Shown here: positions 49,846 to 61,353 of the stretch, in pieces
How positions within the stretch are numbered: position 1 is the stretch's first letter
Layout of the letters: each line of letters starts with the position of its first letter
Assembly: GCF_020520425.1 (NCBI RefSeq)
Contig: NC_079491.1
Span: 26,093,449 to 26,157,448 of the forward strand
From: Spinacia oleracea
Taxonomy: Eukaryota; Streptophyta; Magnoliopsida; Caryophyllales; Amaranthaceae
Direction: 5' to 3'
DNA length: 64,000 bases
Made by a program: the position numbers and the translations under genes
The notes under the pieces: generated by a model
The model's database searches: none
What the model was told of the DNA's origin: nothing
Seen by the model: only the letters and a program-made list of their open reading frames with translations

Positions 49846-50672
49846 CACTACAAAAAAAAATCTCATATAGCAACGGATATTTAGCGACGGATTTATATCC
49901 GTTTCTAATTTAGAGACGGAATATTCAACATCTGTCTCTAAATTTATTTAGAGACGGATATTGGAAATCCGTCGATACTTTTATCGAGGGATTTATAAAT
50001 CCGTCTCTAATTTAGGGACGGATTTCAAATCCGTCTCTAAGTAGGGACGGATTTTGAAATCCGTCCCTAATATGTTTTAGCAATTTCAAAACGTAAATTC
50101 CACTAGCAATTTCTCATAGACTCTTCGTAGAAAGTTAGATCTAAATTAGAGACAGAATTTTAAAATTCGTCTCTAATGTGTTTTAGCAATTTCTCTAAAT
50201 TAGAGACAGAATTTTATATCCGTCCCTAATTTAGAGACGGAATGTTAAATCCGTCCCTAGTTTAGAGACGGATTTTCTAGATCCGTTTCTAATATTTCTT
50301 TTAATTATTATCAATTTTACACATAGAAGTATACAAGTTGTATTTGGTGTAGTTGGTTAGAGTTTCTCCTCGCGACTTTGAGGTCACAAGTTCGAATCCC
50401 CTTATCCCTTCCCCTTGCAAAGCTGGACCGGGTTGACCTAAGCGAGATTTCGAACCGGTAATGGGACCGAGTTGAACCAAACATCTAACAATAGGTAGTA
50501 ATTATTTTTACTTGCTAAATTTAGAGACGGATTTTTGAATCCGTCCCTAAATTGAATTAGCGACAAGGTTTTTAATAACGGATGTAATCCGTCCCTAAGC
50601 ACACATAGCGACGGATTTGACCCATTTAGAGACGGATTTGGTCCGTCGCTATATGAGCTTTTTTTTGTAGTG
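49846..50672. mobile_element. Non-autonomous CACTA element
   Basis: 827 bp with ends CACTACAAAAAAAA and the inverse, continued by CTCATATAGC on both sides, and a 3-bp TCG target duplication. Interior has about 20 copies of the motif GAGACGGATTT/AAATCCGTCTC as subterminal repeats in both orientations. No transposase. It lies inside the hAT element at 49239-50780. Confidence 0.92.
50341..50510 (+). mobile_element. tRNA-derived SINE inside the CACTA element
   Basis: Contains pol III boxes in tRNA order: box A TGGTGTAGTTGG at 50345-50356 and box B AGTTCGAATCC at 50389-50399, then a non-tRNA body. Ends are approximate and no clear target duplication was seen. A full tRNA cloverleaf does not form downstream, so it is not a tRNA gene. 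Confidence 0.6.
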
Positions 50673-50839
50673 TCGACCCACCCTAAATTAACTGAGGCGG
50701 GTTGTGTGTCAAGTATCACCGACCCACGACCCAGCAAACCTACCCATGACCCACCCAACCCGCTACGTTGGCCATATTTAAATACAATCAATTTCAGAAT
50801 CCAAAATCCAAATTACACCCAATAATTCAGTGGTGCATA

Positions 50840-51035
50840 TTTTTTTAGAAGGTAAAATGAAATGTTTTATCGAACTGAAACCCTGCATGGGTCAACCCTT
50901 CTCGAATTAGAGGGGTAGACAATTTGAGAATGGAGGGAATAATAAAGGGAACTCTCCCTCTTCCTGGTGAGGATTGAACCCCCAATCTTTTGACTGAAAG
51001 GTGCATTCATTTCCACTAGACCAAAACATTACTTG
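50840..51035 (-). mobile_element. tRNA-derived SINE
   Basis: On the minus strand box A reads TGGTCTAGTGG (51013-51023) and box B GGTTCAATCC (50971-50980), with a body ending in an A-rich tail at about 50845 (T-rich on plus is seen as TTTTTTTAGAAG). Boundaries approximate. Confidence 0.6.
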
Positions 51036-53356
51036 ATAACATAAATGTTGTCAGCTAGGGCGGCAGAGACTTTTTATATTTAGTGGTTGATACGACGTAT
51101 GTGCTATTACAATAACATCAAAAGAAGTTAAAACTGAACTCGGGTGAGTTTTTATGTATTGAAAATGATCTAGCACAATATTATTTTTTTCTAGAGGGAA
51201 ATGATCTAGCACATTATCATACTATCATATGACTAAAATTCGCTGATTACACGTGAGTAAAAATTACTCCGATATACGATAAATTTATTGTACATTAAGT
51301 GTGCGCAAAACTTATTACAAGAACTTCGAAAAACAAAAAGACTTCATGAATTCTATATATATTTTTACAAGGACGGGTGATATTATCCCTAGTCTGGAGT
51401 GGATCGGAGTATGGAGTGCAGTCTTTAATCCAGACTCTTGCATGCACTCCAGACTATTGGGATAATGTGTTACGGAGTAAAAGATTGCAAGTTTAGACGT
51501 GAGTTTGAAAATTCAAGATTCCACTGAACATTACACTATTTTCTCTCCAACCAAATCCAATCATGCCACATCAACACACTTTATCCTACTTGATTTTTTT
51601 TTTAGAAGTTTAGGTTGGTTTGAGTCAAGTCTGGAGATAATGTGTAAAAAATATGGAGTCATGCGTAAGTCTGGACAATAAAAAAAGTAGATAAAAATTA
51701 TAGAGTCTAAAACTTGAGGTTGAGTATGAGGGATAGAGCCCGATATTTAGGGTTGAATATGAGGGATAAACTTATCTGTGATCAAACAATTTCGGATTTG
51801 CCAATCTCTATTCTCTTCTATATTTGGAATTTTAAAAGTTAATTGGAAAGATCCTTTGCACGTACATTGTCACCTAAGAAAAGAAAATAATAATATCATA
51901 ATTGACAAATAATTTTCAGAAAATGATAATGAAAAATTTCATGACCTAATAATGTAGGGTAGTCGTAAGGGAATCTTTGTTTAGCAACCAACCGTAAGTC
52001 ACTTTCCCAAAACAGAATAACAATATAATGTGTTGAGTTAGAGGTTAGAGGCATATGGCAGGCAAGACATATCACACATCTCTATCTCTCTTCCAATTAT
52101 TAGCTACGTGTTACGTGCTGACAGGCTCTTTTAATTACTACTAACCAAGATTGTAACACGTAATCAATTAATTGTGGTTTTTTAATTATATACTTAGGCA
52201 CTAATTATACACTTAACCACTAATTAATTAATTCTTAGTGAATCTTCTCCACAGCGATAATTTTGTCATCTGATGGGGGAAAAAGGTAGACAATGCATAT
52301 TCCTCTAGAGTAAGAACGAACCAGATTCAATTCCAATATAATTAGTATGAAAAGTGGAATTATTTATTCTATTTTTGTCATTTATGTGAATTTATTTGTG
52401 ATATACTAATACTTTATCCGATTAAAAATAGTCGCCACGTTTGTTACTTTCATGCATGCCAATGCACAATTTTGATCGTTGACATCTTAAATTCTTTTCA
52501 AGCAAAAATTATAAAAAGATAATATTTTGAAATTACGGATTGAAACGAATTTAACAAGATCTCACATAACTATATTTTATCTGACATATAATCAAAGTAG
52601 AATATGCAAAGAGTGTCAAAAGACCAAACGTTGCGAGTATTTCTAGATCGGAGGAAATATCAAACTTGGAGAGTTGGACTTGGAGTGAATCAATTACTAA
52701 TACTCCTTGTCAACCAATAAAAATAAACGACACTTCGTTTTTAAGTCTCCTTATTTGTTTGTTTAATTTATGTACGTTTATTCTAACTTATCTCATGTCC
52801 TAATACGCTGATTAGTTAAGTAGGAGGTGGGTGACATTACATATAATATGACAATTTACTAACTTTCAGACAATTTTTTACAAGAATTTTTACTTACTTC
52901 GTATATTATTTAGTTGGTTGTCGGTCCTAAGAGTAATCTAAACATGTCGTTTTCTCTTGATGTTTTTTTTTTTTTTTAATATTTAAACAAAAACTCAGAT
53001 TTTCTTACTTCGGTATTCCTTAGTTTCTTAACTTAAATGCATTGTATGTTTCGTGGTACGTAATACGTAGTACAACTTAACTCTATATAAAAAATCTCTT
53101 GACCATACTCTGTACAATCGACATAAATTTTTACTGTACATCTAACCTAGCGCGTAAAAAATGAAAAATAGAACTTATTCAAGGTAAAAAATGACTCATA
53201 TCGAAAATAAAAGTGAATCCGATTAAAGATATAAGTGACCTTATTTGAGGAATAAAGTTACCTTACTTAAGGATAAATGTGAGCATAACCAATGAAAAAT
53301 GTGATCCTAATGAAAAAATATTGAAGTGACCCTGATCAAGAGTGATATGTTTGTTA
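51036..53356. other. Intergenic, no gene seen
   Basis: 2.3 kb of AT-rich sequence. 51380-51470 has an imperfect inverted pair around AGTCTGGAGTG / CACTCCAGACT. No coding exons, tRNA or element boundaries recognised. Confidence 0.45.
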
Positions 53357-53636
53357 CTCCCTCTGTATTTATTTAAAAGATACACTTGGTCGGGCACGTG
53401 TATTAAGAAAAAGAATTGAATGAATTAAATAATAAAGCAAGTGGAGTTAGGTAGATATTTTAATAAGTAAACAAGTGGGGACCATGTCATTTTGGGGTGG
53501 GAGGTGGGGTGGGTAAATTAGATGTATTATTTAATTAGATGGTGGGGTTGATAAATTACTAAAAATGGCAAGTGTATCTCTTAAATAAATACGGCCGAAA
53601 AAGGCAAGTGTATCTCTTAAATAAATACGGAGGGAG
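53357..53636. mobile_element. Stowaway-like MITE
   Basis: 280 bp, ends CTCCCTCTGTATTTATTTAA and the inverse of CTCCCTCCGTATTTATTTAA, TA duplications on both sides. The right inverted repeat is itself doubled internally (about 53555-53593 and 53600-53636). Confidence 0.9.
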
Positions 53637-53839
53637 TACAAGTTATAACCAAGGGCGGACTTACATGTCCTTTGAGGGGACCAAAGGGACCCCATTTTTC
53701 TGGGGGAAAAACTGCAAAAATATATATTAGGGAGTAGTAATTAATATCTATTTAGAGCAACAAAGAATCTTGTAGTTCAATGGTTTGTGGTCTTGCCTAA
53801 ATGGAAGATGATACACATACCCTGGGGGTATGTTGTATC

Positions 53840-55215
53840 TGAAGGAAATAATGCCCTTGGTCCAAGTATGCATTCGATGTTAAGTCTAATAAATGCGGTT
53901 CAGTATTAATTAACAAGTTAATAATTCAGTGAGATCAAGTGAGCTGAATGCCTAGCTAGAGGCCGCTTCAGTTCAAGTGGAATTAATGATATTAATCCAC
54001 AACTTACTCTTGACTGAACCCGTAGGGTCACACAAATAGTACGTAAACGGATCAAGTATTTAATGGCATTAAATACTCCATCTATGGATATTCGGAATCG
54101 ACGGATCTTGGTTTCCGTGGGAGCTGAGATCGTCAGAAGCAAGAAATGAATACTCCGGAAACGATGATATTGCCGGAAACGGAAATATGGATCGCATCGG
54201 AAATATAAATATTATCCAAGTCGTAGATGTTGCCGGAAACGGAAACATGGTACGTATCGGAAAATATTATCGGAAATGGAAATATTGCCGGAATCGGAAA
54301 TATTGCCGGAAACGGAAATATTGTCAGAATCGGAAATATTATCGGAATCGGAAAATAATTCCGGAAACGGAAATATTAAATATTTGTTCGAAACGGAAAT
54401 TAATTCCGGAATCGGAAATATTAAATATTGTTCGTATCGGAAATGAATTCCGGAATCGGGAATTTAATCGGAAGCGTATCGTACGAATTAGCATCGGACG
54501 AGGCCCGCTAGACGAAGGCCCAGCACGAAGCCAGGCCATCGCCCAACGAGCCACACGCACCATCGCACGCCAAGCCTCGACCAGGCCCAGCGCAAGGCCA
54601 GGCCCAGCCAAGGCCTGGGGCACGTGCGCGAGAACACAGCAGCAATGGGCCGAGCGTTGTGCGCCTAGCGTGGGCCGCAAGGCTTGCGCGGGTGTACGGT
54701 GCTCGTGCAATGCTCATGCGGTAATCCTAAAGCAATCGGGATTCGAAATATGATTAAATCCTAAAACTATTAGATAATGATTATTTAATAGAGTCCTAGC
54801 AGGATTCTAATTAAACTAATTAATATCCTAATAGGATTATAATTCCTTTTCCATACCTATATAAATAAGTTCCTAGGGTCATAATTTATAGATACAATTG
54901 AAGTATTCAAAGGGCAAGTTTTGAAAGAAAAATCAGCCATACACTTGCAAACACAATAGCCGAAAATCCTAGCACCTTAAGGGCGATTCTAGTTGGTCAA
55001 TCTTGAGGCGGATCCGGACGTACTGTGGACTATCTACGGAGGGACGACACTTGGAGTCCTAAAGACTTGTTCTTGTTCGGTTCGGGCGCAGCTAGGGAGG
55101 GCACGCTACAAAGTGTATGCTCCTAAATTATGCTAAATGATTATGTGTAAATAATATGTTTCCTGCCATTAAGGTTTTTCCGCATGATTTATGTTTTGTG
55201 TATCATAACCTATCA
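53840..55215. repeat. Solo LTR of a retrotransposon
   Basis: 1,376 bp starting TGAAGGAAATAATG and ending CTATCA (TG..CA form), flanked by the 5-bp duplication GTATC (53835-53839, 55216-55220). No internal region is present, so it is a product of LTR-LTR recombination. It carries a CGGAAA-rich minisatellite. Copia or gypsy origin cannot be told from the LTR alone; the orientation is not certain. Confidence 0.85.
54140..54480. repeat. CGGAAATATTGC-type minisatellite inside the solo LTR
   Basis: About 20 degenerate copies of a 12-18-base unit built on (A)TCGGAAATATT and GCCGGAAACGGAAAT. The long reading frames seen across it are repeat artefacts. Confidence 0.85.
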
Positions 55216-55973
55216 GTATCATCATACCCTGGCTTTTGATTGGGCCATATCAGCAAAACAATTTTCATTTTTGGGGGGAATTGGGTTAAAACAAGGGGGG
55301 AAATTTTTGGCTGGGATTGCACCATTCACTCTTGCTGAGCGGTAGTTTTTCCGCCCTAATTCCTGAAAATATTTTCCCGCTCAGCTCACCTCACATTTCT
55401 ACAAACAAAAAAAAAAAATCAAAAAAACAGATCTGAGCTTCAACATTTTTTGGCTGGGTCGCAACTTGTCTGGTTTTTGAAGACGAAGGTCATGTAATTT
55501 TTTGAAGATGAAGACGAAGTGGAACTAGTTCGTAACTGACATTTTCATTGAAGACTAAGCTCAGGTAATTTTTTCAACCAAGTTTAGGGTTTTATCTTTT
55601 TATTGTAAATCTTGAGTATATTTTGATGAAATTATGATTTTGTGATACATACTGAATGCATGTTAACTGCTGTGTAGTAAAAATCAGATATGAGTTCGTG
55701 AATTTTGGGCGGATATTACGAAGTTGTTTTATTATTTTAGGGTTTATAGTTACGTAGTATTAAAACTTGTAGTACGTATTTTATTGAAAAACCAGTGAAA
55801 TAGATGTTAGTTAATAATTAATGCGTTTCATTATATAAAAAAACATGTCATTATATTAATGTAAAACTTACTGTCATAGTAATAAATATATTTCGTTATA
55901 TTAAATTAAATGTTAAATGCATCACGTTTTTAATAATGTTCCGTTAAATATTACAGTGTTATACGCTAGAGCC

Positions 55974-58633
55974 ATGGAAGGACTAGACCTTAATGAAACT
56001 GTAACAATTGAAGATTGTATTGAGGATACTGGTGCAACTGATAAGAACTCCAATCCCCCTACCGAAGGCATGTGCTTTTTAACGGGTCAAGAATTTTTCG
56101 ATTTTTGTAATATGTATGCGTTTAAGGAAGGTTTTGAGATGTTTATGAAAAGTAATACTTTGAAACAAGAGTATAAGGCTATTGGAGTGAATAGGAAAGG
56201 TGTTGGAGAGCTTGAGCCAAAGCCTCACATGATGGAATTCATTAGATTAAAATGTAAGAAGGGAGGCACGAACGTTGGGTCCAATGTAACTGGTTGTAAA
56301 ATGTTCATTTATGGTAAAAATAAGGATGATAAGTTTACCATATTGAAGTGTGAGTTGAAACACAACCATGCTCTAAATCCAGATTGTAGTAGAATGATGG
56401 TTAACTATAGGAATATTGATAGTACGACGTTTAAAAGAGCGATGATCAATGACATGGGTGGTGTTAGCATTACCAAAAACTATGGTACCCAATTGATTGA
56501 AAAGGGTGGGTTTGACAATATCGCATTCAACCAGAGGGACCTTAGAAATGCGATAAGTGTTGAACGTCGTAAGTCTAGGTTTAAGGATTCTGATGCAGCT
56601 GGATTAGATCAATATTTTAAGGCGCAACGAGAATTGAATTCTGAGTTTTATTGCTCCATCCAAAAAGATGATGATGGTGTATTTACAAACGCATTTTGGT
56701 CCGATGCGCGAAGTAGAGGGACATGCAAGTATTTTGGAGACGTAATCACATTCGATACAACATTTTCATGCAACAGGTATTTATACAATTATCATTTTTG
56801 TAATCGATATTTTGATTTTGTTACGTATGTTTTTTTAATTGACTAGTTAACAATTTTGTACTAGGTTCCGTATGCCTTTTGCACCATTTATTGGTGTAAA
56901 CCACCATGGGAAGTCAATTATATTTGCGGCAGCACTTATATCCCACGAAGATGCGCCAACATTTGTTTGGGTGTTCGAAGAATTAATGAAGTGTATGGGT
57001 AAGGCTCCTACGGGAATCCTAACGGACCAAGACAGGGCAATAGGTAAAGCAATTAAGCAAGTCTTCCCTGGCGTGCCACACAGACTATGTCTATGGCACA
57101 TGCTCCAAAATGCTACGAAAGCGCTTGGTAGCCGTAAGGACTGGCTGAAGATTGATACCCTAATACGTACTGCAATACATGATTTGCTTGATCCTGACGA
57201 GTTTGATGAAGCATGGTGTCATGTGATGGAAGAATACGGTCTAACCGGTCCTGGGTGGATGAAGGATGCATACGAACTGAGGTGTCAGTGGGCTCCCGCG
57301 TACAATAGAGGAAAGTTTTGGGCTGGTATGTCTTCTAGACAAAGAAGTGAAGGTATGAACCGATTCTTTAAAACTCATGTTAACTTAGAATGCGGTTTGG
57401 TTTTGTTCATTAAAAATTATGAGTGGTGCATGAGAATTAAAGCTGAGGAAGAGAAGCAGGATAATTATGATAGCATTGATAAGATTCCCCGGCTTGAGCC
57501 GGGTAAGAGTGTGTTAGTTGAATATGTGTTGGTTAAGTCGTACACTAATGAGAAGTTTGCGGAGGTGGTGGCATAGCGTAAGGGTTTGACGCACACTAAT
57601 GTCACTAAAATCGATGCTCTTGGGACCTTGTCATTCTATAGAGCAGATGAGAAATTAACATCCCCATTCTGGCGGAAAAGGTTCAAACAGTACAACGTCA
57701 AAGTGGATAAGGTTAAGGGTGAATTACATTGCTCGTGTAACTTGTTTATTCACGGGCATACTATGTAGGCACATATTGAAGGCAATGGACGTTGAAGATT
57801 TTCAATTTCTTCCTGAAAAATACATTTTACCACGTTGGATGAAACAAGTGAGGTCGTATGAAAGTCTTCAGGTTTCTTACTTTGACCCATTAGAGTCATC
57901 TCGTTTAGCGAAAGCCAAAGAGTTGTCCCAAAGGCATAATTATCTGTATGAGATGGCCATGCGTAGTGAGGTAGCTTTGAAATTGTACAAAGAGGATATG
58001 GACGTGGTTCGTCTTAAAATGGAGGATGCAATCGGAATCAGGAAAACGGGTGACACGGGTGACGATTCAATACTTTGGTGGGATCCCGATGCTCGTAATG
58101 TTTTTGGTCGTCGTAGGCTACGACCAAGAGAATGCAACGAAAGGTCTCAACAAAGGATACACGTTGAGGAGGTTGTTGACGATGACGTCCTAAAACCCCC
58201 CGTTGATAAGAGGCATACTGGAAGGGAAAAGACTAAAAGAAATTCTGCGTTTGATAAGAGTGCTGCTGGGTCGTCGAAGAAGAACCAAACAACAACACAA
58301 GAGGAATTAGTCGCGAAAGAGGTAACTACTTTGTGCAAAACTTAGAACTAAAAATATATATTTTTTTCCAGAATTTATTAAATTGTATGTCTGGATAATT
58401 TTGTTATATGATTATTACAGGCACTAATTTACTCCGCATTTGGTAACATTCCTAGTTATCGTGCTAGGCGTGAGCACGCAACTAACGTTGCCGGACCGTG
58501 TCTGGATACGGGCTTGAACAACGGAGTTTTGTTCGAAGATATTCCTCAAGGCTCCCAAATTAACTTTTCTCAAGATAATTCACAACCATTAAGTAATGTT
58601 GGGAGTTACCCATGGTGCACGAGACTAATGTAG
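55974..58633 (+). pseudogene. FAR1/MULE-type transposase gene, disrupted
   Basis: Mutator-like transposase of the FAR1/FHY3 group, here inside a transposon. Exons 55974-56776, 56865-58321 and 58421-58633 with GT..AG borders. The first exon has the FAR1 DNA-binding domain (C..H zinc-finger region, TGCKMFIYG, CELKHNHALNPD). The MULE transposase core runs across the first junction (FDTTFSCNR|FRMPFAPFIGVNHHG, then ILTDQDRAIGKAIKQVFP and HRLCLWHM). A SWIM zinc finger (CSC..CRH) follows near 57.73-57.79 kb. It has an in-frame TAG at 57574-57576 and a one-base frame change inside the SWIM region near 57.76 kb, so it does not make a full protein. The clean codons elsewhere suggest recent decay. A host FAR1-related gene is possible but the context argues for a transposon. 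Confidence 0.82.
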
Positions 58634-59509
58634 TAGTTTTTGTTTTTTTCGTTTGTTTCCCAACTCAAGACTAATGTACCTTACTTGAATTATTTTCGGT
58701 CTTGTAATGCAAGGATTTAAATTAAATATATTACTTGGAGTTTTTTCTAATTTGTTACTTGAATTATTTTCAAAAAAACGAAAACGAAATTCTATTACTA
58801 GTCATGCAGCAAAAAAATGTTGGGGGAGGGGGGGTAGTAATAGTTTTTCAATGCTTCAGCTTGGATTCGAACCCATGACCATTGACTTAAGCGCGACCTA
58901 TTTTGAGGCATGTTGTGAGACCAAGTTGACAGTGAGGCAAAGCCAGTGGCAACTATGAATACCAATTGTAGTTAAACGTACAATTTGATTATTTTACAGA
59001 ATTTTTTTATTATTTTACAATTACTATTATTATGGAGTATTAAAGATTTATTTTACATATGTATTTTATAATTCCTAAAATTATTATTGAGTTATTATTA
59101 ATATGAGTATTTATTTTAAAGATTCATTCATTTTACATAACGTACAATTGGTTTTTACAACGGTTTGTTAACGCACTTGCAAATGACTAATTCGTTAAAT
59201 ATATTTCGGAAACTTATTAACTGAAATATAGTTCCTTACAGTATATTTAACTCAAAAAATTTTGTAAAACCAATTTCATTAGCATAGAAATGAAACCATT
59301 TTCATTAGCAAACATCTTAAAACCATTCTTTGTTTGACAATCTGATTGTTCAAAACAAGTGTCATTCATAACAAAATGACGAAATACATTCAACTTCCAA
59401 TATCCAAAACCCAAAATGAAGTTGAACATTCAACTGGAAATATCCAAAACCAAAAATCCGAAATACAACATAAACATTGAAATTGTTTTTGGAACGTTAA
59501 ATTTGATCC
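58634..59509. other. Transposon interior, SINE-like patch
   Basis: Between the FAR1 and Ulp1-like genes. 58858-58900 has a tRNA-like GATTCGAACCCATGACC. Rest is AT-rich with repeated AACATTCA.. / TCCAAAACC phrases near 59380-59460. No other gene seen. Confidence 0.4.
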
Positions 59510-60480
59510 TTATCCAGCAGCGTTTGAGACAATCCTAAGAACTTCCTCTTGATTGATGTTGTTGACTTCGTGGCCAAGTAGACGTCCAAGGATGTAAGCG
59601 CGGAGGTCTTTGGCATTTTTTCTATAAACCTGCAATACAAGAACGCAGCGCAATGTCACTGCATCTTAGATTTTTATTAGCACGCATTGGTAGAAGTATA
59701 TTACTGGATTAGAAATACCTTTAACCACTCTCCGACACTCTCCAGGGTCGTGAGCAAGAAAACCAAACACAGCAATCCCCCATCTTGCTTTACTCTTTGC
59801 TTCCAAGGACCCTCGTACATCCTATATTGCCCTTCCGTTAGACTAAAGACTTTGTTTTTTATTCCAAATTTTGGAACCAGCATACGCAATGCATCACCCT
59901 ACACAAGATTTCAATAATCGATTACAGATCCTATAATCAATTACATAGAAAAAGATCATCAAACATAAAAACAACATTTCAAAACTTACCAGCGGAATCA
60001 ACAGATCCGTTAAAACTTGACTATAACCTTGCAGATCATCGGACCTTCTTTTTGGGTCATAAACAAACGATAACACCTTACTTTTGTTGGTAACCCTAAA
60101 GATAATCCACCGCCCCTTGTGACAAACCGGTACGTAAAGCTGCAAATATGAAATTAAAATTTATAAGTTCAACAACATGGTAACCAGAGATGCAAATAAT
60201 AAAAGTTATTGTATATACTAATAACCTGTTTAGTTGTAGAAAAATCTAGACCCTTGGCCATTTCAGTTTTCATATGCGTTTCAAGTTTGTCAGTGTAGAG
60301 AGCAAGTTCTGCATCAGGTAGATCCTCCCTTGCAAAGTCACACTGTTTCCAAAAAAAATATATCGTCGGTCAGTATAAAATTTAATTACAGTTCTCTGAA
60401 GCTCAAGAAATGATTGCTCACCGCGATTTCCTTCAAGCGCATAGATCTTGAGTTCAATTCCCAACAGGAGCCCTCTTCAA
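59510..60480 (-). pseudogene. Ulp1-like (C48) cysteine protease gene, partial
   Basis: Five phase-0 blocks on the minus strand: about 60480-60422, 60342-60226, 60139-59990, 59898-59719 and 59629-59510. Together they read about 200 residues with GT..AG borders. Text such as LYVPVCHKGRWIIFRVTNKS, SFVYDPKRRSDD and KQDGGLLCLVFLLTTLE follows the Ulp1 pattern (strand-His, acidic, Q..G.CxVF). The catalytic His is HKGRW rather than HW and the Cys box is QDGGLLC rather than QxxGxDCG. So activity is doubtful. The 5' end is cut by a poly(T) at 60487. Ulp1-like genes carried antisense in MULEs are known in plants. Identification is by pattern only. Confidence 0.5.
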
Positions 60481-60986
60481 AGCTTGATTTTTTTTTTTTT
60501 TTTTTTACCAGTTTTGTCTTCATATTTTGATATCTTCATGATTTTTTCCATGTACTTTTTTGTTCTTGTATTTGCAAAGATGCCAGTACTGTGCTTTATA
60601 TTTTATAATAATTTCATTAAATTTTCTAGGGGTTTAATTATATAATAACACAATGGCCCATTACCGTTTAAAAAGATACAACTTTTTTTTAAAAAAATAA
60701 TAATAATTTGTAGTGTAGTTTTGTCATTGTTTTTGCTACTTGTCAAGTGTAATTGTAATGAATCAAATTTCTTTTCGTAAAAAAAGTCGGTGTATATGTA
60801 CACTCGTAATATTTTTTTTTCATTTAAACGAATCGCTGTATACTGTGGTTGTAATTTGGGCTAACATATTGATTTTTATTGCTATTTTTCCTTAATAAAA
60901 AAGGTAAGTTAGAAAGATTGCATAAGCAAATTATAAAAAAAAAGAAAATTTGGACCCCCGTTTCTAAATTTCTGGGTCCGCCACTG

Positions 60987-61353
60987 GTTATAACTATGTC
61001 CAATACAACACCAACAAAGAGAATACACCAATACACAAGCGTAATATAGGTAGTAGACTATGTGGGGTTTGAACCCACACCATGTATAATATTGTACATT
61101 GCTTACCGTTTGAGCTAATAGTCTTGCAACTAAGGTAACTTATAACTACAATCAGGGTCGGCTCCGACAATTTGGTGGCCATGTGCTAGCTTATCAAAAA
61201 AGTTCATATGAGGCCCCTAAAAAAATTTAGAGCTCAATTTTCAACTATAAACATATTAGGGTTATATAACAGAATATTAATGCAAATGTATGGAGACAAA
61301 ATATCTCAACAAAACCAAAGACATCTTTAATTAGTTAGAAACACAAATCCTTC
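60987..61353. mobile_element. Fragment with CAGGGTCGGCTCCGAC terminus
   Basis: A tRNA-like minus-strand patch (GGGTTTGAACCCACACC) lies at 61063-61080. At 61153 begins CAGGGTCGGCTCCGACAATT followed by GGCCCCTAAAAAAATTT, an end motif seen on plant short transposons. The far end is not found; the following LTR element probably cut it. Confidence 0.35.

Larger units (their letters stand above)
49239..50780. mobile_element. hAT-type element split by a CACTA insertion
   Basis: Left end TAGTGATGGC, right end inverse of TAAATATGGCC, flanked by the perfect 8-bp duplication AATACAAT (49231-49238, 50781-50788). Interior outside the nested insertion (about 715 bp) is full of GACCCACC/GGGTCG-type repeats, like the hAT MITEs at 3984 and 30067. 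Confidence 0.75.
53650..60986. mobile_element. Candidate 7.3-kb composite DNA transposon with FAR1/MULE and Ulp1-like genes
   Basis: Left end CAAGGGCGGACTTACATG and right end the inverse of CAGTGGCGGACCCAGAAATT, matching 9 of the first 11 bases. Directly outside lie identical 8-bp repeats GTTATAAC (53642-53649, 60987-60994). The right end equals the terminus of the short elements at 29727 and 37903. Between the ends are a solo LTR (53840-55215), a FAR1/MULE transposase gene (55974-58633) and an antisense Ulp1-like gene (59510-60480). If real, this is an autonomous-type parent of the short CAGTGGCGGA elements, now broken. A transposase gene nested by a separate MULE is the alternative; no second pair of inverted ends was seen. 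Confidence 0.5.

Noticed and set aside
50341-50400. A tRNA gene
   Set aside because: Only A and B boxes match; the acceptor and anticodon stems do not form, so a tRNA-derived SINE fits better.
54187-54753. Long plus and minus frames over the CGGAAA repeats
   Set aside because: Produced by a minisatellite without stops inside a solo LTR.
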